Shown here piece after piece: positions 11,371 to 23,600 of a DNA stretch of 64,000 bases (position 1 is its first letter; the number at the start of each line of letters is the position of its first letter). The stretch is from NCBI GenBank assembly GCA_964020155.1, contig OZ026560.1, forward strand, positions 1,831,501-1,895,500. The letters are read 5' to 3'. This DNA is from Chondrilla cf. caribensis (lineage: Eukaryota > Porifera > Demospongiae > Chondrillida > Chondrillidae). The position numbers and the translations under genes were made by a program. The notes under the pieces are model-generated. The model searched no databases and had not been told where the DNA came from. It was given only the letters and a program-made list of their open reading frames with translations.

Positions 11371-13325
11371 TCAAGGAATAACCTTTTTCTTCTTACCAAT
11401 GCCAATGAAGGCATTGATACACTTCTCCACATCTTCCTTGGAATGCTCAGCAGATAGCTGAACACGAATGCGAGCAAGACCTACAAAAAAACACAAACCT
11501 CATTTACAACAAAAGCCACAATTTATAGGACATTGATACATACCATGTGGAACTACTGGATAACTGAATCCAATGACATAGATGCCTTCATCTGGAGACA
11601 AATTCAAGTGAATATTTTGGACAGCAACCACAAAATGAACTTGAAACTCACCCAACATTTCATCTGCAAATTCAGCAGCCAAACTGGCTTCTCTGAGAAG
11701 TACCGGCACAATGGGATGTTTCTTTCCCTAGGACCAAATTGAGATACAAACAAATATTTTAATTTGCATACACCAATCAACTGTAATGCATTAAATAATA
11801 TATTACCATTAACGTGAAACCTGCTTCACTCATACGACTTCGAAATAGAGTCATATTGGACATTAATTTTTCTATCACATTGGATCCTTCCATCAGAATA
11901 TCAAAAGCCTTGAAGAGTGAATGACAACACTGAAATATGATATTACCATGATGATATATTATGATACAAACCTTGGATGCTTGAGCAACCACTGAGGGAG
12001 GTAGAGAATTAGAAAATAGATAAGGTCGTGACCTTTGTCGTAGCAGGTCTATCAGCACTTTAGGTCCTGTGGTGTATCCACCTAAAAACACAAATCAACT
12101 CTTCTGTAGTCTTACTGCAAGTGAACACATGATATTGTACATACGTACCAGCTGCTCCACCCAAGGCTTTTCCTAGGGTATTATTGATTATATCAACCTG
12201 TCCCATCACACCTAGGTATTCCTCTGTACCTCTGAAGAATAAACGAATGTCGATATGTACATGCAGTACAGATCGTGTGTATGTCTACATACGTGCAAAA
12301 AACATTACTCCATTGGGTTGAGTACAGTAATCACAATACCTTCCAGTCTTTCCAAGAAATCCAGTGGCATGACATTCATCTATGAATGTAAGGGCATTGT
12401 ATTTATCAGCCAGATGGCATATCTCTCTGGACAGAGTGTAGCAAAGAGCTTATTGAAAGGATTTGTTAGTGACGTATACATGAATATACATAGGTACATA
12501 TGTACTGTACACTACCTCAATGTACAGCTGCACACAATTACAGTATAGTATGTATTATGTAAATTAGAATACCTCAGTGGAGCAATATCCCCATCCATAC
12601 TGAATGCACCATCTGTGACAATCAACTTGAGTCTTGCATCACTTTTCCCAAGCTTATCTTCCAAGTCCACCATATCCAAATGCTTATATCTGTGTTTTTG
12701 AGCTTTGCACAATCTAAAGGATAACAAATCATCAACATCAATCAGCATGCGTGGAGTAGCTTCAGGGTGCAACTTGCTCACCGAATGCCATCAATGATAG
12801 ACGCATGGTTCAATTCATCACTGAATACTGCATCCTTGTCAGTGAGAAAGGTTTCAAAGAGTCCGGCATTGGCATCGAAGCAGCTGGCATACAGTATTGT
12901 GTCCTCACGATCGTGGAAGACAGAGATCTTTTTCTCAAGTTCCTTATGAATATCCTATGTAAATGCAGAAATCATAAGCTGCACAGTAAACACAATTGAT
13001 TTTAATTGTATGAACTGACTAGCAAACAATTGACAAACAACCTAAACTACATGAAAGGGAAAACATGAAATTTTGATGCTGTCCATTTGAGCTTGGACAT
13101 TAAATTCACAGAATATCCCTTTGCACTATGTGGTGAGTACCTGGGTTCCACAGATGAACCTCACTGAACTTAGACCTGCACCTCTGGATTCCAATGCTCC
13201 AATTCCTGCTTGTATTATTTCAGGGTGTGACTGTATGGAACAGTACAATGAAGATTAAAACACAATTGATATACACATCTCCCCAGGGTCATCAGCTTTC
13301 TTGTATGCATGTGTGCATGTGTGTG

Positions 13326-13375
<50 letters not shown>

Positions 13376-13431
13376 TACATGTGTGCACGTGTCTGTGTGT
13401 GTGTGTGCATGCGTCTGTGTGTGTGCATGCA

Positions 13432-13514
<83 letters not shown>

Positions 13515-13818
13515 AAGATATCTCGTCTATAGCTACATACTACAATTAGGTACTCACAGACAATCCCAAGTAATTATTAGAACAAAAGTTGAGAATGCTT
13601 CTGGTTTCACCCTTAACAGCAATTGAAGCTCCTTGTTTGGTGGTGATAACTCTCTCAGGCTTCCATGTCCCAGCCTCCTCAATACTCTTCAACTCATCTT
13701 GAATAATTTCTGTCATGCGTTGAACTGCACTGCTAGTGTACCGCACTCCGCAATACTGAGCATACAGGCTTCCAAGGGGGCTAAACAGACACGAGCGAGC
13801 ACTACGAGACATAAACAT
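11371..13818 (-). CDS. GCAT: Glycine C-acetyltransferase (2-amino-3-ketobutyrate CoA ligase), mitochondrial
   Basis: Eleven exons, all phase-consistent: 13818-13558, 13230-13141, 12954-12782, 12713-12573, 12426-12340, 12231-12149, 12081-11972, 11908-11807, 11727-11652, 11591-11544, 11480-11371 (426 residues; the human enzyme has 419). It is a PLP-dependent alpha-oxoamine synthase that converts 2-amino-3-ketobutyrate plus CoA to glycine and acetyl-CoA, the second step of threonine breakdown, in mitochondria. Visible landmarks: [68 protein letters not shown], the PLP lysine in [26 protein letters not shown] and [12 protein letters not shown]. The N-terminus ([12 protein letters not shown]) is basic and hydroxylated, as expected for a mitochondrial targeting peptide. 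The frame extends nine bases further upstream as GTG, but the first ATG is at 13818. Intron 1 contains a 200-bp (GT)n tract. It is head-to-head with PIG-F. Confidence 0.96.
13309..13514. repeat. (GT)n microsatellite in GCAT intron 1
   Basis: A GT run broken at 13370-13432 by ATGTGTACATG and GCATGCATCTG interruptions. Both strands read open across it by repeat translation only. Confidence 0.95.
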
Positions 13819-14040
13819 GGTCGTCACTATTCTTTACCTCGTCTTTCTTTTGGTATTACGTATAATCTATCTACTGTTTAGCGATTGCGCAATCTTAACA
13901 GTCAACATTAAAATGGAAGCATGGATGGGTCGGACCTCCGGAACTTCGAAGCGTGGATGTGAGCTACAGATAGCTTTACATCAGTGACTGGACTACGACT
14001 CCATCTATCTTAAAAAATTTTGAAGTCATCTTGTGTTCTG
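13819..14040. promoter_or_regulatory. Probable bidirectional promoter between GCAT and PIG-F
   Basis: Only 222 bp separate the start codons of the two divergent genes, so the core promoters and both 5' UTRs must fit here unless PIG-F has an upstream exon. The region holds ATTGCGCAAT (13884-13893), a perfect palindromic C/EBP-type binding site. There is no TATA box in a suitable place for either gene. Confidence 0.55.
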
Positions 14041-15066
14041 ATGTATTCCTCTACTGTTATTACTGGAAGTATCGTGGGGATAACTACCAAGAACTACTTT
14101 CCTTCGATCCCGCTGTATTTCCTGGTTGTTCTCCTTCAGTTTTATCAGCAGATTTTCAAATCTGTAATATTTGTACTTTTTTCTATGTGTTTCTTTCATT
14201 CGTGGCTTTGTTTGAAGGTAAGTTATCTATAAAACATGTATTATGTATACTTTTAAGATGTATAATTATTATTACAGTATATGTTTAAAACCTGATTGTT
14301 TTTATTATAATATCTGAAGCATTGGTCTATTCACAGAAATCTCTAATTTCTAATTTGTTGATAAACCTGGTTGGGATTTTATCAATGTTTGGAGTAATTG
14401 TTTTGTTTGGCACACAGTGGTAAGTCTTATGTGAATTCAGGTTTTTATATGTAATAATATGAAACAATGAGCTATTTTCTCATGTCCAGTGATGTTTTTG
14501 ATCTTGGTTCGTGGCTTCTGGCTACAGCAGTTTGGTTCTCCATACTCTCTACCTGGTTGCAGCCATTGCCATCACACAAGGATATCTCTAGGAGAGAACT
14601 GTAGGTAGTGGTTGTTTAGATGTCTCCAAAAACTTGTCCAAACTTTACTATACTGACATTCTAGATTGAAGACAAGCAGAAAATACTCTCTAAGGTTGTG
14701 TGTTACTTTGATTGGGACTTGGTGTGGAGCCATTCCTTATGTACTGGACTGGGACAGACAATGGCAGGTAATAGTCCACAGTCTTCCTCCCTCTCCTCCC
14801 CCTCTCTCTCTGGTACAAAGATTGGGGGAGGAGTTCTGGGTAATTGGTTGAGTGATGTGTCTGATCAGTGATCAAAGTTCAACTTACTATTGTGTATGCT
14901 GTACCACATATATTTAATAAGTTATACTGCTAAAATCATGTAATATTTTTATTATTATAATTAAAGGTACTGTATTTTTGTCCTGTAGATTTGGCCCAAT
15001 ACATGTCTATTAGGGCTGATTGCTGGAAATCTACTCAGTCATGTGTTAGTGCTGTTTATGAGATGA
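14041..15066 (+). CDS. PIGF: GPI-anchor biosynthesis protein PIG-F
   Basis: Five exons join in phase: 14041-14217, 14337-14419, 14490-14600, 14665-14767, 14989-15066 (183 residues; the human protein has 219). PIG-F is a multispanning ER membrane protein that partners PIG-O and PIG-G to add ethanolamine phosphate to the GPI core. The predicted protein is almost entirely membrane segments. The most diagnostic stretch is IGTWCGAIPYVLDWDRQWQ followed across an exon junction by IWPNTCLLG, matching the conserved 'GAWxGAxPxxLDWxRxWQxWPxxC' block of PIG-F. The start was set at the ATG at 14041 because a TAA lies in frame at 14011. The 35-residue shortfall at the N-terminus suggests a small upstream exon I did not find. 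Exon 3 uses a GTAGGT donor at 14601. Confidence 0.85.
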
Positions 15067-15859
15067 AACCACTGGTACAATTATTTATACAGTTTGTGGT
15101 CACTGTTCATTATTACATGACCGAAGAAATGTACATGCATGTACATTTTAACATTTTCATTTCAGTGCAATTTTTTGCAATGTACTTCATTCTGCAATAG
15201 TGACATTGTTTATCATTGTAATCAACCTTGTGATCAGTCCATCAAGATGCAGCCTTTATCTTATGTCTGTAAAACATTTTGTAATAGCATTTTATGATTA
15301 CTATTCTATATATTCATTTATGATCCTTTATTATCTTCATTGCTACATCAATATCTTAGTATCTACGTATATACCTTTTCAATACTTATTCTTCAATTTC
15401 CATCGTCCAACTTTTAAACTTATAAATCAGTACAGCACTATTCAATATAATCACTATTATTGACACCAGTTCAAATTTTCAGTTATGCAGGATTGATCAT
15501 TATCAACATCCTTCTGTATATGTAATTTTCCTATGATACCACACTGAAAAATATAATATCACAATTATTATATTGAAACCACTAAAATACATAATATGAC
15601 TATAGCTTACTATATACTGTATACATGTGTATGTGCTGTTCATTGTGGCATGTGAATATGCATGCCATATATTTACAGATAAGAAGAAAATTGTGACTAC
15701 TGTAGATCAGTTTATTAATATGAGACATAATGGGATAAGTGTTTATACATACATTATACAAAGTCTGTTTGTACACAATTATAATGCAAAATTAATAGTG
15801 TAATTACATTTAGTAATTTGATAACTGCAGTTGTATCTCCAACCCCTAGGCACAAAGAA
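15067..15859. other. Intergenic DNA between convergent PIG-F and MLH3
   Basis: AT-rich 3' flanks of both genes. No gene or clear repeat seen. Confidence 0.5.
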
Positions 15860-18800
15860 TTACTGCAGTTGAAACAGTGGGATGAGCGATGGCCTGCATG
15901 TGTGATAAAGACAGCCATGATGGAATGCAACACTCAAAGAGAACCACGTCCTGAATTAGTCTTGTGTAGCCAGACCCACCAAGAGAAGCTACACAGCGCT
16001 AAACCTTTGAAAGCAAAGGAGCCCAAGGGAGGGTCTGGCTACATGAGACTATTACTGAAACAAGCTTTATTACCTTCCATGGGCACATTGAAAAGGTAAG
16101 TTACATTTGGCCAAATTCATAACAAGAAGGCGGCATTGCTCCAATGTGAGTGGATCACCAAATTTTATAGCACCTGTAGGCCAAAGAGAAGAGCCAATGG
16201 CAATACATTTGTGTGCTTACTGTGAGTAATTGAATGTTGCACACGTGCATGTATGCATGTACCATGACAGGCCAGACTTTTGAGCTTGGCTAGTAGTGAA
16301 GATGGCATAGCTTCTTCCGATGCAGAATCCCACAGCTGCAGAAAAGAAGTATTCACTACTATCCAATGCAAATAAATACAATGTGGTACGTATATACAAT
16401 AGTCTGTGCACACATGGCAACTGTGTATTTAGTTATAGTGCACACAAAGAGGTGTGTACTACTGTATGTGCTGATGTTGGAGGAGAAAGTACATATTTGC
16501 AAGTTAAATTTACGTATACATACAATCCAAGTTGTTTGCAAAATCTACTAAGTACAAAGTCCTGCAAAATTACCACGAAATATACAGCAAAAATTCTCCT
16601 GAATAAGCAACATATTATCTTGACTGAAAGAATGGATTTTAAGAATTATGTTACCGTATAGAACAAGTGGTGGTAGTTGACATCATGAAGGAAAGGCAAA
16701 AAAGAAGGAATGGATGGTGACAGACTGGTTAAGCATGTGTATGAGAGTGATGTAGCTGGGAGAAGGCCAAGAGGATGACCAAAGAAGAGATGAGTTGACA
16801 ACTTTAAATAGACATGTACGGACTTTGAGGAACTTTTCCTTACTGTACTATTGCTACCAGTAACTGCTTTATGTTTAATGTAAGATTAGTGACTACCCCC
16901 TGCATAGGAGACAAAGCCTTGTCGAATAATAATAATAATAATGTTACTGTAGCATATACACCAAACTAGTGAAGCATACGTACATGGAATACCAACATTT
17001 CTAAACTTATGGAGTATATATACATACCTTTGTGAATTCCATTATAATTCTCTGTAAAGTGTGTAAAGTTGAACAATATTAGTCAGCAAGATGTCACAAC
17101 ATTATTCACACAGTACATTAAAATACAGCATGAGATCAATATTGTCATTCATGCATGAAGTGTAAGTATATATGTGCAAGCAATACTTCCTTATACTTGA
17201 ATAAAAGGCATACCTTGAGTTCTACAAAGCTGATTGCAGGTAGTGTTCCTTTATCGCAACAAGTAACGAGGGGTGAAGGTAGTCCCTGCACTGTGATCTT
17301 GTTGATCTATAGCAACAACATATAAATTTCACCACGAATGCAAATGTTCTGCCTGTAGAAATATTATATACAACAGTACATTTTGTTTGATGGTAAATCC
17401 TCTCATAGCCATGAAATCTACGAACCCAACAGTGTCATGGGAGCCCATCAACTTAACAAACACGTCATCGATGTGCACTGGTTTACTTAAGACTTTTGCT
17501 GTTCTTCTCTTCTGTACACACGAAGGCACTACATCTGAGTAGAGGCAATAGAGTGGGAAAAGGTGTCTTTGGATGGGAAGACACCGATACAGTAAAATAC
17601 ATACGTAAGTTGCAGTTGGCCTACTAGTAAAGGAATGTTTAATATGAATGAATTAGCTCAGGCCGCAACTAATTTTGAAAACTAATGCAATCTTTCAGGG
17701 GAATATGTTGGAAAGAGGTACTATATCTGTTAGCTTCCCTCAGTACAAAGAGGGGGCTTTACAAGTACATACGTACTTTTATAAAAATATATTTTTGCAT
17801 ATCATGTCAACTTACCATGGATAAATCTCTCCAGACGAACCCTTTCATCAGCTGCGTGTTGATCAATTAAAACTAGTAATTTCTTGTCTAGTAAAGTGAA
17901 TGATGTACATTTAATCACGCTACAAACGTGTCATCATGATGATTAGCATACCGTGTTCACCACTCTGCCATTGCAATATGCCAGCTATGAATTTATTGCC
18001 AATGTGACCTATGACCTATAGAATATCAAGGATATACGTATTACAACAATTGGATATTGGTGACTATACAAATATAGTAGAAGCCCACATAAAGGCCACC
18101 ACAGTAATAGGACAACTGTTATCCAGTACCAGGTTTTTCTGTATTGTATTTACTCTATAAACTTTAAACATCCAAACTAGGACCACCTCACAAATGAGGT
18201 CACTTTAACTGGTCCCGTAGGTTGTAAGAAATTGTGAGTTTCTACTGTACATATATACATGTGAGGCACTTTTGAAACAACTTAATGCCGTTTTATATTT
18301 GATAGACTTCCCCAAAATACTTTCCAAATTGAATTATGTCAACATATTAAACATGTACATCAACTTTGTGAAGATTCTTCCCAAGTAAGATACAGTGAAC
18401 ATCCATTATTTGTCACTGCTTTATCAGTCAACCTTTTTTATTTACAATCTTTGGTACAAATCATTACATAATGTTGACTTTAATAATCTGCCAAACACAT
18501 TTATCTGCCTTATCCTTCTAATATGAATTGTGGTGGATTAGCAAGAATTCACTGTAACACTAATATCACTTTAGTGTGTGAAGTCACTACTGTACCTTGA
18601 TCCGCTGGAACATTTCCTTACTAAACTTTATTGTGCTACATCCACCACTGTGGTTGACAGCTTTACAGTCTTTAACTGTCTGCATGGTAAACAATGTATA
18701 CTGAATACACACTCTTTATACTAAAAAATGTACAAAACGAACCTCTTGTTGAATCTGAAATGTGGGATTTTTCCATGTCTTAAAGACTCTCTTAAAGTTG

Positions 18801-20416
18801 ATTGCCTCTTCAGTGGCTGGTCTTTTCATCTTTTTGGGTAATGTGTCTATTCTGTTTGTCACAGATCTCCTCACTGAAAAGTCATCACTGGCAACGTGTG
18901 TTGTAGGCTTCACATGCGTCAGACCGGACTGTCTGTTTGGGGTAACATAGCAATTACCACTCTGAAGGTTGAATACAAGGGTTTTCTCAAACGGCGGAGA
19001 TTGGAGGTCAGGATCTATAACATGAAAACTGTATGTCACACAAGCTACTAGAAATATGCCTACCAAGCAAATATGCACTTCAAATCAGCACTTACCAAGC
19101 TTGCATTGACTTGACACAGAGGTATGAAAATGCCTAGGTTGCACTAGAGTTGATATTTGAGTAACTGGCCGTGGAGGCTTGAAAGGGTCAGTGTGGGATA
19201 ATCTACCACATGGCAATTCAGGGTGGGGATTTCCTCTACGTACAGTTCGTCCAACCTGTACCTCCTTTGGTTCAACTAGGCGTACTCTTGTCACATTAGA
19301 CATTTTTTCCAATTGACATTTGTCATCTTCTTCAGATGATAGCATAGTAGATCCACAAAACTGTAGATGCCGAGCAATGAATTCTGCGACCTTAACTAAT
19401 GCCTCTGTGATGCACTTTTGCCTTTTAAATTCAGCTTCTGAGATTAAAGAATCCGATACTAAGCTGTACTCAGACTGATCACATTCCATATTGAGGTAAA
19501 ATGCTGGGTAGCACACAGCTTCCTGACCAATGCCACATTTTGCAAGACGAGATGCCACTACTTTATTAATCAGGCCATGCATGTGTGTTTGAAGCACCGG
19601 ACATTGGTTGATGAAAATGTATTGGAAAGCTTTGCTTTGGATCGGCGTTGAAGCTGCTTTTCCCTTTATCGCAAGAAATTCAGCATTTAAGCTAATGCTG
19701 AACAAGTCATTTTGCCGTAAATCAACTCCCATAGTTCTGGAGACATTTCCACAGATGGCTGCATCAGGTGAAGAACTGAGTGATGTACGAAACACAACAC
19801 CGTCTTCAGCCGTTTCAAAAATAAATTTAATGTGCGCTTGAATAACTGACAACTGCTGCAAAAACTGCTTTATACTTTCTACCTCTGCTCTTCTGTTGGT
19901 CTGCTTTTTAATTTGTCGTACTGGAAGACTATCAAATAAACCCTCGACTCTGATATGGGTACCGAACGGGAAGACAGGGTTACATGCCGTTACTCCAGTA
20001 CTTTGCCCTCTGCTGAACACTTTCTGATACCCCGTTGGGCAAGTCTTCATCTTGCTGGTTGCAATAACTCTCTCCGACAAAGCGAGTATGCTGGAAATAG
20101 ACCTTCCCCAGAAACCATAGCATTTGTTGGAGTTTTTAGTGATACCAGAAGTACCATCATGCTGTGAAAGCGCATGTCCAAGTTTCACCAACTCGTCCAA
20201 ACTGAGCCCTAGACCGTCGTCTATGACATCGACTGAGAGTGGCGTAAAACCAACTTTTACGTGTACCTGCTTGCACTGTGCATCTATACTGTTGAAAACT
20301 AGTTCTCTGACGGATACTCCAAGAGACGATATAAACAATGATGCCTCGATTCGTTTACTAACTACTGGCTTTAGGGAATGTATCCCTTCTTGCGGTGTTG
20401 TTACTGCCGCTGCCAT
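15860..20416 (-). CDS. MLH3: DNA mismatch repair protein MLH3 (MutL gamma subunit)
   Basis: Eleven exons, phase-consistent throughout: 20416-19096, 19014-18743, 18679-18596, 18015-17952, 17887-17816, 17534-17380, 17306-17214, 17051-17028 (24 nt), 16335-16263, 16173-16074, 15893-15860 (34 nt); 763 residues. MLH3 pairs with MLH1; the heterodimer nicks DNA in meiotic crossover resolution and supports mismatch repair in the nucleus. The N-terminal GHKL ATPase shows ELVFNSIDA (the general-base Glu and Mg-binding Asn), DDGLGLS and an FPFGTHIRVEGLFDSLPVR transducer start. The C-terminus has the endonuclease metal motif DQHAADERVRLE (DQHA-X2-E-X4-E), LACHGAIKFGD and NLPFQCAHGRPS, and ends at FQLQ, so nuclease activity should be kept. 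The ATP-lid motif, usually GFRGEAL, reads GFWGRSI here, a notable change. The linker is much shorter than the human one (1453 residues in all). The last intron carries a 93-bp MITE and intron 8 a LINE tail. Confidence 0.93.
15958..16050. mobile_element. 93-bp MITE in the last MLH3 intron
   Basis: Twenty-base terminal inverted repeats, consensus AGTCTYRTGTAGCCAGACCC, match at 18 of 20 positions. The element has no coding capacity. It lies between MLH3 exon 10 and the 34-nt final exon. The CCAGACCC word is shared with the foldback repeats at 262-299. Confidence 0.7.
16680..16945 (+). mobile_element. LINE 3' tail fragment
   Basis: In broken frames the strand reads like the C-terminal 'GRRPRG-PKKRW-DN' region that ends many RTE/CR1-type LINE polymerases, then a stretch ending in an (AAT)n run at 16927-16942, a typical microsatellite tail. 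It is inserted in MLH3 intron 8 opposite to the gene. Confidence 0.5.
18391..18556. mobile_element. Mariner/pogo-like MITE (diverged copy)
   Basis: It starts TACAGTGAACATCC and ends AGCAAGAATTCACTGTA, the same inverted terminus as the better copy at 46200-46668, with flanking TA. Short and non-coding, in MLH3 intron 3. Confidence 0.55.
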
Positions 20417-20630
20417 CCACCCCTGGTCCGCGCACCATAGACCCTACAAAACGCGCCAACGCCGTTTTACAGTTGCTAAGGGCTCCTGGTTAGCGCTCTG
20501 AGCGTTTCTTTATTGTGTAACTTAATGTGGACGCTCGAGGTTCATCTGCCATCGAATCGGCTATAGCTGGTAGAGTTACATTATAACTTTACGTGTATTT
20601 CACATGAATTGTACACAGTACTGATCATTA
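20417..20630. promoter_or_regulatory. Probable bidirectional promoter between MLH3 and MED4
   Basis: The start codons of the divergent genes are 214 bp apart. The sequence is more GC- and CpG-rich than the surroundings (for example ACGCGCCAACGCCG at 20449) and lacks a TATA box, as expected for a housekeeping bidirectional promoter. Confidence 0.5.
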
Positions 20631-23600
20631 ATGTCATTGAAAAAGGAGCTTACGGCTCATTTGGATTCCATATCCGAAGACCTCAGGTAGGTTATCTAAC
20701 TGAATGAAAATCTGTGTCGTGTTGATTGTAGCAGTCACGTACAAGATAGTGTATGACCATGGGAAATGGTTTATAGTATCGAAGTCACATTAATTTTTGT
20801 ATAAGGGATGATTTCGTCTGTTAAATTTGTACAGGGGTTAATCTCTCTTATTCAATATTCCTTCTTCTTGTTTTAATAGATGTCTGCTTGAGTGTATAGA
20901 CTCGAAACACGATGGAGCTTTGGATAACACATCCAATGTAACCTCCACGACTACTACTCTGGATGAGGTAAAATGCGTTTATTTTGTGATTTGAATATTG
21001 TTACCAGGAATTTCTACTCAATCCAGATTCTTGAGAAGATAACAAGTCGTGAAGAAGCGGTAAAGAAGCTGGTAGAAACAGGTAGGATGGGAATTATGTG
21101 TAGTATAAAGTGTCTATGGTTATATGTCTTATTGATGCAAATGGTGGGAGAATTTAAGAGTATAAAATCTACAAATAAGGATACGTCAAAGTACAACAGC
21201 CATGTTGTATTGAGTTTGATTGGTAACCTCTCTTTCAGTGTCTATAATAGCCTGTCTTGTGAGCACAGATGTATCAACTGTTATAGTGTAGAAAGTAATT
21301 ATAGTGGTTACAAAAGCACACTGGTTATAACAGTGCATGGGGAGAGTGAGGAATCGGGGGTGATGTTGTATGTAATTATGTAGGTTGTATCAGTGTGACA
21401 TCTGTTGCCTGTCTGTAGATGTATTGAAATATTTCATAAGGGTGACAAACCTCCGACATACTCAATGATATGTTAGGATCATGATATGATTGCTAATAGT
21501 GGTAATCTTCTCGGTTGTAAATACACGTTTGTCCTATGACGTTCCCAGTGTAGGTCACAGTGGTCTGCTGTACTGTGTACACATTCACCATGTTATAACG
21601 TATCTTAGTTTTGGCCCTTGTGATCACAGCTATCACTATGAAACAAAGACAGAGAGATATAAGAGAGGCTGAAATGGAACTGGAGAAATACAAATTGGAA
21701 ACTGATCAACTACAGGCTAAATTGATTGAAGCCGAAAAGATTTTGGTAAGTTATTCTTTAAATTCATTTGGGCAATATCTGTTTACATATGTACATGTAC
21801 TATGTATTAATTTCGTATGATTCTATTCTTCCAACAACAGGAACTCTCCCTATACCAAGCTAAGGAAAAGTTGAAATCAATAGAAAAGTCTCACAAAGGT
21901 GTGTTGGTACTGCAGATGATAATATACTGTACAAATATGTGTGTCACATGACGATGACGGGGGTACATTACACAAGTGACTACATCCATTGCATGATAAA
22001 CTGATGTAAAACTAACCTTTGTTCCCATGCAAGCCATTGTTGATGGGATGAAGGTTCTTACTACACTCAACTATTAAGGTTCTTACTACATTCAACTATT
22101 AAGGTTTTTACTACATTCAACTATTAAGGTTCTTACTACACTCAACTATTAAGGTTCTTTTAATGACTGTCACATTCTACATTCCTTGAATAAGGAGGGG
22201 CATCCCATTATCTCACTATAACTGATAAGCTTGTAGTATTACTCCTAAATCTCCAATGTTATCTAATACTTACTGCTGGAGAGTATTCTTTGTAATATTG
22301 ACAATGTCTCCATAATTGGCATAAGGGAAACAAGCTGCCCCACAACCATGATCATGTTATAGGATACTTATTATTGGAAGGGTTGCGACCCCTGACCTCT
22401 GACCTTGTGGTGTCTAGGGCGTTATAGGGTAATAAAACCTGGGGGGACAGCATGTAACCCTTTCACATCGTCACAAGATGACAGAGCAAAAAATAGCTAG
22501 GCAGTGTTATCGTTGATCTGTGAGCATGAGGTAACGAGGTAACGAACTGTGCATGCTCAGTAACCTGTGTACTGCCAGTGCATGCGATCATTAGAAGCAC
22601 TGGACATTAATGACGACGAACTGTGCATGCTCATTTACCTGTGTAACGGCAGAGGGCGAGGTCATTACAAATGCTGATCATTAACTATGGTCAACTACAT
22701 TAACCTACATTTAATGACTGTTGCAGTCTACATTCCTTGAATAAGGAGGGGCATCCCATTATCTCACTATAACTGATCAGCTTGTAGTATTACTCCTAAG
22801 CTCCTCTTTCTAACCTGTTGCCTCAACTAAATCCCTAATGTTATCTAATTTTTTGATAATAATAATTATATATATAATAGCAAATAACAACAAATAGACT
22901 ATACATCTGTGTACCAATCATGCATACTGATTAGTTACAAAAGTTATACACTGAGAGGAACATGTCCCTCGGTAGAGAGTCTTGCTGTAGTGCTGACCAC
23001 ATTTCTCCGCTACAAGGGCAGCTATGCGTCTGTAAACTGTGGTGGTAATTTGTCCCATTCCCCCACTAGTAGAGAAAACTAGGGGAGAGAATGTCCCACG
23101 TTCTACTTCTCTGATCTGCTCTTTATGTTATCTAATACTTACTGCTGGAGAGTATTCTTTGTAATGTTGACAATGTCTCCTTAATTGGCATAAGGGAAAC
23201 AAGTCGCCCCCACCCATGATTATGTTATAGGATACTTATTATTGGAAGGGTTGCGACCCCTGACCTCTGACCTTGTGGTGTCTAGGGCGTTATAGGGTAA
23301 TAAAACCTGGGGGGACAACCCAAATGGACTGAGATTGAAGACAAGAAAAGGACCCCATGTTAGATAACCTGAATAACTGAGGAATTGTGTGAATTGAGTA
23401 GGATCGAAAGGAGAAAGGATTGATACTATAGACCAGTGATAGAAGGCAAGTGTGTAGATTCACTGGAACACTATTGGGCTTTAGCATGAATGCCATGAAT
23501 TACATTTGATATACACCGAACTACACATACAGTATTATATACCTGCCATTGTGAAAAGCTGATGCAAAGGCCAGTGATAGTGATAATAACAGGAAAAAAA

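Noticed and set aside
15818..16099. 93-codon plus-strand protein
   Set aside because: It is antisense to the last two MLH3 exons and runs through the MITE; no domain.
19955..20501. Plus-strand frames across the MLH3 first exon
   Set aside because: They are shadows of the MLH3 ATPase coding sequence on the opposite strand.
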